Source: Phoronis ovalis (taxonomy: Eukaryota > Phoronida > Phoronidae). From it: a stretch of DNA of 17,149 nucleotides. Position 1 is the stretch's first letter, and every line of letters begins with the position of its first letter. Shown piece by piece: positions 10,401 through 16,181 of the stretch. The position numbers and the translations under genes are program-made. Location: positions 1 through 17,149 of the forward strand of contig JAOXYB010021603.1 in NCBI GenBank assembly GCA_028565635.1. The letters run 5' to 3'. Below the pieces are notes generated by a model that saw only the letters and a program-made list of their open reading frames with translations, was not told the origin of the DNA and searched no databases.

Positions 10401-12446
10401 GTCTTTCGCAAAAAATTTTATTTCTTGTAAACTGTAATCACAGCCCCCCCCCACTGCTTTCTAATATAAAACCAAAAATCCCTTCAAATTTGATAAAAAA
10501 AACTTCATGTACATGTAGAAATTAAACCCATTTTCACGTAAAAATAGTTTCCATTACTAGTGCAGACAAAAATCAAGGGAGGAAAAACTAAGGGTGGTAT
10601 TAGTGATGACATTTTAGCCATCTCTCTGTTTCACCCATACATTAGAAAAGGTATTGAGGACTGTTCATCTGATACAGGTTATGTAGTATTCATATTAATA
10701 AATATAGGTATTTTGAAAATTACTGTGAAATAGATAATCATGCCTAATGTATTTTATTCCATTTGTTTTTTATAGGCGTTAACAGATCTCAATTCTGTAG
10801 AGAAAGCATTCTCTGATCTTCACAGAAGATATGAGAAATTAAAGGAAGTTGTAGAGGGTTTTAAAAAGGTTAGTCTGCTTGGAATCCTATAAGCTGTTAT
10901 TCATGACTAATAAATTGAAATTATTAATTTAGATACCATACTTTCAGTAAACATATTACAAACAGGATTTGACATACATAGCGCATACAATGTACAGAAG
11001 ACAAATGGCCATTAAACTAGATGTATAGAGGTAAATGAACATTAAACCACTGATGTTGATAATTAATGATTAACAATAATTCATAAGAATTAAGTTTTAA
11101 TTCACTGTTAAGCTGTATGCATAACTAACCTGTAATTATAAACAATTTAGAACGAAGAAACTTTGAAAAGTTGTGTAGAGGACTACCAGGGACGAGTCAA
11201 AAAATGGGAACAGAAATATCAGGCTCTGAAACAACATGCAGAAAAAAAACTTGATATGTAAGCACTGTTTATACTCATAGTAATTTCTATAACCAAGGTT
11301 CCGAGCTAAGGTCCAAGTAATGTTTGCCTTATATGCTTAATCATGTTTGTGTGCTTTACAATATCTTTTTTTAATTCTTCAGTTGTGTTGTGTTGATTAC
11401 TGCTAATATTCTGAATGTTAAATGACCATCTAAATAGAGCACATCCTATAATAGCTAGAGTCTTGCATAATTTGTGTTATTGTAGTCATTAAAATGTACA
11501 TACAGACTTAAAAAAGGATATTAAAACTAATTGTATTACAGATTTTAATTAAGTTAAGAACGTGTTGGTAAGTATTAAGTACTTTTATTTTCGCAGTGCG
11601 AATGAGGAGATAGAAAAGTTGAAAAAATCATATGGTAGTGATAATGCCAGACTGCAAGCGGGTATTAAGAAATACGAACTACAGCTCGATAGTTTAGAAG
11701 CAGCATTAGAACAAAAGGTATGCGTTCAAATAATATATATAATGGCTGTACAGCCATTATATGGAACTGTTTCATCAAAAAGTAGCTCGGGAAAAAGAAG
11801 AGAGTGATTACATGTTTTGCTATGATTATATATTGTCAGTGTATTATCATTGATGAGGTTTTAATAAATAAAATTTGAAAAAGGAAAAATTTGGAACCTC
11901 ATTAATTGTAAATATCAGTTTTAAATAGTACGGTTTGTTGATCCGATAACAGACTATTTGCATGCTCTCAGAAGTATTAGTAATTAGTAGTCAAACTCAA
12001 ACATTGTCTATTGTTGTATCAGTTGGGGTTGTGAACACTAGTGCCATGTGGGGAAATAGTCTATTGACAAAATACATCAGCAGTCTCAGTTTCAAAAATG
12101 AATCCTGAGTATTGGAAATATGTGGTGCGATGGTAGTAATAGTTTTACATCCAGTTGTGTATAAATTCTAGTCATTGTTTCAAATGTCCAGGCATGGTCA
12201 TCACAATCCCAGGATGTCAGTATTGTGACAGTAATTGTACTTTCTCTCCGTAATTCTACGTTTTTGTAAGTTCATTCTCCTAGATTTGCACAGACAGATG
12301 CTGCTACCTAACTGATGTTTTTTTAATCAATTTTCTGTCATATAGTGTAATCACAGCCATGCACGCTTTTATTTCAGACAAAAGAAAACAAGGAATTAGC
12401 TGCAATATGTGATGAACTTATATCAAAAGTCGGAATGGACAGTTAA
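1341..12446 (+). CDS. TACC: TACC family protein (transforming acidic coiled-coil), 14 coding exons, 662 aa
   Basis: The coding segments join with GT-AG introns and matching phases (junction phases 0,2,2,1,2,0,0,2,1,0,0,2,0) into 1989 bases with no internal stop. Residues 1-300 are acidic and Ser/Pro-rich. [13 protein letters not shown] (151-163) and the FKPATEVF to SLYVKFDPL block (306-348) are motifs I recognise from TACC proteins. Residues about 437-662 form the C-terminal coiled-coil TACC domain, including [43 protein letters not shown] and the terminal [10 protein letters not shown]. In the family this domain binds XMAP215/ch-TOG and localises to centrosomes and spindle microtubules, under Aurora A control. 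Vertebrates have three paralogues and many invertebrates one, so I use the family symbol. The start is the first ATG after an acceptor, with no better upstream candidate seen. Splicing is inferred from sequence only. The family call is very secure; small exons could have been missed. Confidence 0.95.
1500..2459 (+). other. TACC intron 1
   Basis: The intron is bounded by GTAAGT and ctag. It contains a 14-bp direct repeat ctaaccgggtgcta at 1888-1901 and 1980-1993. The remainder shows no exon, RNA gene or clear transposon. Confidence 0.7.
1888..1993. repeat. 14-bp direct repeat, copies 92 bp apart
   Basis: ctaaccgggtgcta occurs at 1888-1901 and 1980-1993. The sequence between includes a small GC-rich patch (accgtgacggcgg). 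It may be two short tandem monomers or the flanks of an old insertion. The copies are exact, but the origin is unclear. Confidence 0.6.
2460..2638 (+). CDS. TACC: TACC coding exon 2 (aa 54-113)
   Basis: Acceptor acattctag ends at 2459 and the donor is AT|GTAAGT at 2639. The exon is 179 bases, enters in phase 0 and leaves two bases. It reads [16 protein letters not shown], then an acidic stretch with DEEENWVE, then a more helical [14 protein letters not shown]. The frame is open only when joined to exon 1 in phase 0. A second possible acceptor (tattatag, 2430) would shift the frame into stops, which supports the one chosen. Confidence 0.87.
2921..3202. mobile_element. Tc1/mariner-like MITE in TACC intron 2
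   Basis: A left terminal repeat (2921-2942, starting CAGTAGGTTTC) and a right one (3181-3202, ending GAAACCTACTG) are inverted copies matching at 21 of 22 bases. TA flanks both ends (2919-2920 and 3203-3204), as expected of the TA duplication made by Tc1/mariner transposases. The 282-bp body has no transposase frame, so it is non-autonomous. It contains two tandem copies of a roughly 115-bp unit (2973-3085 and 3086-3202), each with gataaagtacta at its start and agcataactcgg near its end. Confidence 0.85.
2973..3202. repeat. Tandem duplication inside the intron 2 MITE
   Basis: Units 2973-3085 and 3086-3202 share cagttactcagatttttctga, cattttaccgcatc, caaacca and agcataactcggaaa with few changes. 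A partial third start (gataaagtactaaatatact) lies at 2948-2967. The first unit ends in an internal copy of the terminal repeat (ggaaatctact), which suggests the element grew by duplicating one end. Confidence 0.8.
3631..3972 (+). CDS. TACC: TACC coding exon 3 with conserved [13 protein letters not shown] motif (aa 113-227)
   Basis: Acceptor ttctttttag ends at 3630 and the donor is AAG|GTATTT-like at 3973. The exon is 342 bases with a split codon at each end (phase 2 to phase 2), so it could be skipped without a frameshift. It encodes an acidic start, a proline-rich patch ([13 protein letters not shown]), and [20 protein letters not shown] at residues 149-168. I recognise the last as the conserved TACC block before NSPP. 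The rest is Ser/Glu/Lys-rich and probably disordered. The antisense strand is also open here but is only a shadow. Confidence 0.93.
4318..4571 (+). CDS. TACC: TACC coding exon 4, acidic region with poly-Glu run (aa 227-312)
   Basis: Acceptor gatgttgtag ends at 4317 and the donor is GAAG|GTACTG at 4572. The exon is 254 bases, entering in phase 2 and leaving one base. It encodes a basic patch ([10 protein letters not shown]), a long acidic segment, seven glutamates at 299-305 coded by a (GAA)7 run, and FKPATE, the first half of the conserved TACC block that exon 5 completes as VF. A second, lysine-rich open frame overlaps this exon but matches neither splice phase nor the family. Confidence 0.93.
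4532..4552 (+). repeat. Coding (GAA)7 microsatellite
   Basis: Seven GAA codons encode Glu299-305 of TACC, just before FKPATEVF. The tract is pure, so its length is likely to vary between individuals. Confidence 0.9.
4572..5393 (+). other. TACC intron 4
   Basis: It holds a T/G low-complexity stretch (about 5253-5285, repeated tttttg units) and an open frame of 95 codons (4921-5208) that lacks splice logic and family resemblance. I see nothing else. Confidence 0.6.
5394..5580 (+). CDS. TACC: TACC coding exon 5 with Aurora-A-type SLYVKFDPL motif (aa 312-374)
   Basis: Acceptor tttactattgcag ends at 5393 and the donor is AA|GTAAGA at 5581. The exon is 187 bases, phase 1 in and phase 2 out. It encodes [15 protein letters not shown] (312-326), then [16 protein letters not shown] (334-349). 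SLYxKFDPL is a family hallmark. By alignment from memory, Ser340 with Arg338 two residues before it sits at the position of the Aurora A site (Ser558) of human TACC3, whose phosphorylation promotes clathrin binding and spindle recruitment. The regulatory role here is inferred from that homology. Confidence 0.96.
5893..6019 (+). CDS. TACC: TACC coding exon 6 (aa 374-416)
   Basis: Acceptor gttttcttgcag ends at 5892 and the donor is CAG|GTAATG at 6020. The exon is 127 bases, phase 2 in and phase 0 out. It encodes [19 protein letters not shown], then [26 protein letters not shown] proteins carry a similar short Leu/Thr/Pro linker after KFDPL. A perfect tandem duplication of ctagataaatg (5852-5874) lies just upstream, in the branch-point region. 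Confidence 0.88.
6020..7801 (+). other. TACC intron 6, largest intron
   Basis: This is 1.8 kb of AT-rich DNA with no exon found that would fit phase 0. The only clear structure is a short perfect hairpin at 6240-6260 (CTTTTGTCA, loop ATA, TGACAAAAG). Confidence 0.6.
7802..7861 (+). CDS. TACC: TACC coding exon 7, 60-base exon (aa 417-436)
   Basis: Acceptor ttactttgcag ends at 7801 and the donor is AAG|GTATTG at 7862. It is exactly 20 codons, phase 0 on both sides, reading [20 protein letters not shown]. The frame is open and joins exons 6 and 8 without changing phase. It therefore cannot be verified by phase alone and may be an alternatively spliced cassette. SRSASP is a plausible kinase target. 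It lies directly before the coiled coil. Confidence 0.75.
8143..8500. repeat. Long imperfect inverted repeat (foldback) in TACC intron 7
   Basis: The left arm (about 8143-8301) and right arm (about 8320-8500) are reverse complements over roughly 150 bases at perhaps 70%. Matching blocks include gtttttcaaa, ctacaaa, ctgaaactt, tctacaaaa, ttaaaattttgc, and the inner stem gtcag/ctgac around a loop of about 18 bases. No coding frame of interest is present. It could be a foldback MITE. As RNA it would make a long hairpin inside the intron. Confidence 0.75.
8958..9136 (+). CDS. TACC: TACC coding exon 8, start of the coiled-coil TACC domain (aa 437-496)
   Basis: Acceptor ttccctacag ends at 8957 and the donor is AA|GTAAGT at 9137. 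The exon is 179 bases, phase 0 in and phase 2 out. It starts [19 protein letters not shown], then continues as a charged heptad helix ([29 protein letters not shown]) without proline. This matches the expected N-terminal end of the TACC coiled coil. Confidence 0.93.
9408..9451 (+). CDS. TACC: TACC coding exon 9 (aa 496-511)
   Basis: Acceptor atctttcag ends at 9407 and the donor is ATTG|GTAAGT at 9452. At 44 bases it is the smallest exon. It encodes [15 protein letters not shown], which closely matches the EYEKTIAQMI segment of vertebrate TACC domains as I know them. Phase 2 in and phase 1 out fit the neighbouring exons. Confidence 0.94.
9452..10198 (+). other. TACC intron 9
   Basis: Bounded by GTAAGT and ttgtag. 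No exon, repeat or RNA gene stands out in its 747 bases. Confidence 0.6.
10199..10266 (+). CDS. TACC: TACC coding exon 10 (aa 511-533)
   Basis: Acceptor gtcttttgtag ends at 10198 and the donor is CAG|GTGAGC at 10267. The exon is 68 bases, phase 1 in and phase 0 out. It encodes [20 protein letters not shown], then RDQ. This corresponds to the less conserved Ser/Gln-rich stretch inside the TACC domain, before the DLNSVE block. Confidence 0.92.
10267..10775 (+). other. TACC intron 10
   Basis: Bounded by GTGAGC and tatag. It contains a C-run (10444-10452) and otherwise only AT-rich sequence. Confidence 0.6.
10776..10868 (+). CDS. TACC: TACC coding exon 11, conserved [12 protein letters not shown] block (aa 534-564)
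   Basis: Acceptor gttttttatag ends at 10775 and the donor is AAG|GTTAGT at 10869. The exon is 93 bases and phase 0 on both sides. It encodes [20 protein letters not shown], then [11 protein letters not shown]. This is the most recognisable TACC-domain block, and it continues into NEE of exon 12 as in vertebrate proteins. Confidence 0.96.
11151..11257 (+). CDS. TACC: TACC coding exon 12 (aa 565-600)
   Basis: Acceptor aacaatttag ends at 11150 and the donor is AT|GTAAGC at 11258. The exon is 107 bases, phase 0 in and phase 2 out. It encodes [20 protein letters not shown], then [15 protein letters not shown]. The YQALKxHAExKLD segment matches vertebrate TACC domains. Confidence 0.96.
11597..11717 (+). 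CDS. TACC: TACC coding exon 13 (aa 600-640)
   Basis: Acceptor attttcgcag ends at 11596 and the donor is AAG|GTATGC at 11718. The exon is 121 bases, phase 2 in and phase 0 out. It encodes [20 protein letters not shown], then [21 protein letters not shown], in a regular coiled-coil pattern. The frame stays open past the donor to a stop at 11805-11807, so retention of the intron would give a different C-terminus. Confidence 0.96.
11737..11762. repeat. 26-bp perfect palindrome just inside TACC intron 13
   Basis: ATATAATGGCTG, central TA, CAGCCATTATAT is a perfect palindrome that starts 20 bases after the exon 13 donor. In RNA it could form a hairpin close to the 5' splice site. Confidence 0.9.
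11863..11872 (+). terminator. Overlapping AATAAA pair in TACC intron 13
   Basis: AATAAA at 11863-11868 and 11867-11872 lies 56 bases after the in-frame stop (11805-11807) reached by reading through the exon 13 donor. It could serve intronic polyadenylation. Motif and position only. Confidence 0.25.
12378..12446 (+). CDS. TACC: TACC coding exon 14, C-terminus and stop (aa 641-662)
   Basis: Acceptor ttttatttcag ends at 12377 and the stop TAA is at 12444-12446. It encodes [19 protein letters not shown], then MDS. ICDELIxK near the C-terminus is a strong TACC signature, and the protein ends where family members usually end. Confidence 0.96.
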   Translation, partial: TKENKELAAICDELISKVGMDS

Positions 12447-12938
12447 CATGGCGTATGAACAGTAAAAATAATGTCCAGATGTGCCCAGAGTCAATAGTGA
12501 ACTCCTAACTTGAAAGATGCAGACCCTGTATAAAGATAATAATTTGTTGGTTAATTGCCAAGAAAACTGGGACGAGCAAACTGATTTCTATCCAATAATC
12601 TTTTATTAAAATGAGTAAGGTATATAACATACTGCTTTCTTACTACAGAAATTTTCAATTTTGCTAACTACAGCAGTGCTCAATCCAATCATAAGTTTAC
12701 AATGAATCCTATTGTAAATTGTTAATACTTAGTTCATTTTGTTGAGGGTTATTTCACTTAAAATTACTACTTAGGTGGCCCTATAATTCGGTCTGCATGC
12801 ATTCCCCTCCACCCATTTCTAATATTTAAGTCCCTGGGTAGTAATACATAATGCAACAACCATGATACATGAAAGGAGTAAACCCTTCAGGAATTTCTGT
12901 TGTTACTGACTGTATAGATTACTTCTAAGTTATACAGA

Positions 12939-12944
12939 AATAAA
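12939..12944 (+). terminator. Candidate proximal poly(A) signal AATAAA
   Basis: AATAAA sits in cagaaataaaatacatg, about 490 bases after the TACC stop, and is followed by gtttctttgtt. It would give a short 3' UTR. Judged by motif and context only. Confidence 0.35.
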
Positions 12945-13663
12945 ATACATGTTTCTTTGTTACCATATCTGTTTTTAGCATTATATTGAAGTGAATCTGT
13001 TCACTTGGGTAGCCCACATGGGGGATTTAGGATTTTTGTGTTGGTACATAATTATTTCTTCACTTGTAAATAAGACATTGGCTACTGCTAAACCCAGCTT
13101 TTTTACAATATTATCATAAATTGAGATTGCTGTTAATTTGTAAATAGACGGAGATTATATGTGACGAAAAAGCAAATTTGCGACTATTAAGTAAATGTTT
13201 ATTGTTCACATATTTGATTTCAATTGAGGGAAACATTTCAGGTTAAATCATAGATAACTACTGACTATCTAGAATGCTGTATTACAGCCCAGCTTTGACA
13301 TATTCAAGCAGTAACAAACAGTTGGGTTTTTACCTTACTGCAGGTGGATTCTGTAAAATGTGGCAGTACAGGCATGCCTAACAAGTTGTTTACTTTCAGT
13401 GTAACTTAGTCTGCTACTAAGTCTGTGACAACTGTAGTTTCGACTTGTAAGTTTTCTTTTATGGGAATGTTCATTTTGAAAAGAATTGAATATATCTGTA
13501 CACAAACTGTAAATGTTGTACATACATAACACGATTTCATATGTAGTTGGTTTTAAAAATAGGAATGGTAGATGCAGCCTTAGCGTAATTTAGGTATATT
13601 TGCGATTAACGGTGTGACAGGTTGAAACGTATTCGTTATTTCTCTACAATATTTTTTTTCTAA

Positions 13664-13669
13664 AATAAA
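13664..13669 (+). terminator. Candidate distal poly(A) signal AATAAA
   Basis: AATAAA follows a T-run and precedes tcaagtgttgttactgt, a GU-rich downstream element at a normal distance. It is the best-formed of the three candidates after the TACC stop, judged by context only. Confidence 0.4.
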
Positions 13670-13709
13670 CGAGCTTCATATCAAGTGTTGTTACTGTAAT
13701 ACGACTCGT

Positions 13710-13745
13710 AATGATAACACGAGGGCCCGCACGAGGGTTATCATT
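13710..13745. repeat. Inverted repeat with internal CACGAGGG pair
   Basis: The arms AATGATAAC (13710-13718) and GTTATCATT (13737-13745) are exact inverted copies. Between them are two direct copies of cacgaggg around gcccgc (shared as CACGAGGGCCCGCACGAGGG), GC-rich against an AT-rich background. It starts about 40 bases past the distal poly(A) signal and may be the core of a dispersed repeat. Confidence 0.7.
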
Positions 13746-13749
13746 TGAC

Positions 13750-15270
13750 AAGCAGCACCGTTATTTCAATATTCGAAGTCCTTTATCATTGTATTTCATC
13801 AATTGTTATTGTTGTCATGTGTACATGTCATCCAAATGCCTGCTAACTGGGAGGGAGGGTTCACAATCGCAACCCTTCCAAAAATAATTTTTTAAATATA
13901 TGGTCACTGTAAAAGACGGTCAAATGAAGATATTCAAGAAAATGCCTGGTTTTCAGGAACGTTACAATTGCGGAACTCCTGGCGGCCAACTTTAGGCCAA
14001 TTAAATCAAGCGAAACATTTGGCCATGGCGGTAGAAACATACTTGAACGTATTGTTATGCCACAGTGGGGGACGTCTAACGACGCTCAACCATCGACTCA
14101 AATATTTAAAATATATATAAGTATAAAACTACATTTTAAATCAACAGTTGAACGATTGTACCTCGTACATACTACTCCGAACATATGGAAGGAAATTATG
14201 TATAACGCCAGCAAATAATCATCGCATGAATAAAAATCAGTTATACTTTACCATCAACAATTGCGAATACGAGTCATTTTCATATATGCTACAGGCTAAA
14301 ATTTCTTTAATAATGAGTTGATTCCTGAGTTAATTCTTAGGTGGAAAGCTGTTGGAGTTACTTAACCCCGGCCAGTCAGACTGGTATAATCACGATACAC
14401 ATATACCTCACTGCCATCAAGGAAGGTGAGTACTATCTAACAACTCACCAGAACCTAGTTATCTGATAGCAATTAAAGAACCTATACTTAAATTCAGCTT
14501 TCTGCGGAAAATTCCTATCCATGTGGATAAAATGTCTAGAGAACGGAGAGAAGATTAAGTTTGTATCAAAAACACATGTAAACAAAGTATAATGATGTCA
14601 TTCTACGGAATAAAGACAGCATATTATCCATAACTAAAACGTCTGATAACAAAAATGACTTTCCAGTATAAACTTTGTATCATACTTCTATAACATTCCG
14701 CAATTTGTTGATGACTCATTTATAGTTACGTACGGCGATTTCGTTGTTTTGTTTCCATGCATATCATAAATTTAGATGACACACAGACAGCAATGTATTT
14801 TTGACACAAACGTACAAGGAAACAAAATTAATTCCTTTGGAATTTTCATAAATCAGATTTTTTTTATATTTATTGCGAAGTAACATATCAATATAATTAA
14901 AATATCCACACCCGTCCCCGTACATTTCACAACATTTTAACTCTTTAATGTATTGCTAAAGGGGTAATCATACACTTTTACAAATGCATGGTGCCAAGTT
15001 CATGTATACTTAATTGTAAAATTTAAGATTTTAAAGCTTTTGAGCAATTACAGCTAATCATTTGATCACGGATTGACATGGCACAAAGTAAATCTGAACG
15101 TTCTAATATAAAATATATATGTTTATGTTGTATGCCAGATTCTACTTTTCAGTTAGCAGTTTCGTCACCATAAATGTCTGACAACAATTAAACTGTGTCA
15201 TAATTCCTGCAAGCCCTCTTGTTTTAATAACTGATCAGATTGTCCCAAAGAGCTTATGCCGCCTGTTACA
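13750..15270. other. Intergenic or 3' flanking DNA, no gene recognised
   Basis: No frame with coding character and good splice sites is evident, apart from one weak plus-strand exon-like segment at 14341-14425. AT-rich patches (for example 14102-14130) and scattered short inverted repeats are present. The ends of both neighbouring genes probably lie near its borders. Confidence 0.5.
14341..14425 (+). other. Orphan exon-like segment
   Basis: Acceptor ttaattcttag and donor AAG|GTGAGT enclose 85 bases that are open in two frames, one reading GKLLELLNPGQSDWYNHDT and onward. No partner exons were found on either side and I do not recognise the peptide. It may be chance or a noncoding RNA exon. 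Confidence 0.15.
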
Positions 15271-15368
15271 CAACAACCTTGTTTGCGATTTGGTACATTC
15301 CTTTCACAGTCTAAAAAAAAAAATTCAATTTTTTTAGCCCAGGACTTCATTCGTACATAAGGTTGTTG
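15271..15368. repeat. Short foldback repeat
   Basis: caacaacctt (15271-15280) and aaggttgttg (15359-15368) are perfect inverted ends. Inside, ctaaaaaaa and tttttttag pair again around 15311-15336. This resembles a small degraded foldback element. Confidence 0.5.
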
Positions 15369-15502
15369 ATATCAGTTGAACGAATTTCTCACAGAACAAT
15401 GCAAGTAGACGTGATAACGTGCTTGTTTTTTAAATTTAATTGGTCAACTATGAGTTTTAAATGTTACGTCTTAATGTTTAGCTACAAGTGATATGATATT
15501 CG

Positions 15503-15571
15503 TTATAAACAATTAAAACTGAGACTAGAACTATAACTCCGGCCACTTAGCTTGGTGGCATTGTTGTGAAA
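15503..15571 (-). CDS. Possible last exon of the minus-strand gene
   Basis: Acceptor attatcaacag (AG at 15573-15572) followed in phase 0 by FHNNATKLSGRSYSSSLSFN, CL and a TAA stop (15505-15503). The phase fits the preceding exon and the MITE at 15599-15975 would lie in the intron. No AATAAA follows closely, so this is weak. Confidence 0.2.
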   Translation of the reverse strand, partial: FHNNATKLSGRSYSSSLSFNCL

Positions 15572-15598
15572 CTGTTGATAATAAAGTGTCGGTCAGGG

Positions 15599-15975
15599 CC
15601 CCAGGGGCAACTCAGATATAAAGTGGGCATGCATGCTCGTTACCAAAATCGCGTGAAATAGATACCTTTTTAACAACCGAGCGAGTAATGCACATTAAAA
15701 AGGGTCAATTTTTTTGTTGCTGGTCTTATTTAGGGCCCATTTTTTTGGCTATTAAAGTCTTGCTTAGGGTATGTTTACTTAGGGGGATTGGTACCCCCTA
15801 TTGGCAGAAAACTAATCTTTTTTTGCTTGTAGAAAAAAATCAGTCATGGATGAAGGTACCACTTTTGAAGGTAGTCTGGTTTAGGCGTGCTTTTTCATAT
15901 CCCAGGACCACTTATTTGGAGTCTTTTTTTTCAGACCATTCACGAACATGGGTTTATACCTGAGTGCCCCCCGGG
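15599..15975. mobile_element. MITE-like element with imperfect terminal inverted repeats
   Basis: The left end (15599-15622, ccccaggggcaactcagata) and the reverse complement of the right end (15975 downward, cccggggggcactcaggtat) align with few differences through TATAAA. The body is rich in T-runs and short 'ggtacc/gggtc'-like motifs, without a transposase frame. The right end, gagtgccccccggg, resembles a repeat end I associate with marine invertebrate genomes; that recollection is not verified. No clear target duplication was seen. Confidence 0.65.
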
Positions 15976-16052
15976 ATCAAGACAAAATTATTGCACATCA
16001 AAGGTATCTAAAATGATAAATTGTGATGACTAAAAAAAGTTTATAAGCATAC

Positions 16053-16181
16053 CTCCTCTTGTTTTAGTTCTTTAATAATAGGTGCTTCGTATTTAACCGG
16101 TTTCGGGTTCCCATCTGAATCATAAAACTGTGAGGGTTTTCTTCCCTGTTTTTTAAACCAATCCATGACTACTGAATTATC
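16053..16181 (-). CDS. Minus-strand gene, fourth traced exon
   Basis: Acceptor catttatag (AG at 16183-16182) and donor GAG|GTATGC (GT at 16052-16051). It is 129 bases, phase 0 on both sides, 43 codons. It contains DWFKKQGRKPSQFYDSDGNP, then KPVKYEAPIIKELKQEE. Among the minus-strand exons this one has the clearest coding character, with few hydrophobics and a long charged C-terminal helix. Confidence 0.68.

Larger units (their letters stand above)
12447..13690 (+). other. TACC: Probable 3' untranslated region of TACC
   Basis: No coding potential is visible after the stop. Poly(A) signal candidates are ATTAAA at 12605-12610, AATAAA at 12939-12944 (then a T-rich stretch) and AATAAA at 13664-13669 (then a GT-rich stretch at 13681-13700). 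The last would give a 3' UTR of about 1.2 kb. Which signal is used cannot be told from the sequence, and tandem use is possible. Confidence 0.5.

Noticed and set aside
15688-15963. 91-codon plus-strand open frame
   Set aside because: It lies wholly inside the inverted-repeat element at 15599-15975, is biased by T-runs and resembles no transposase.
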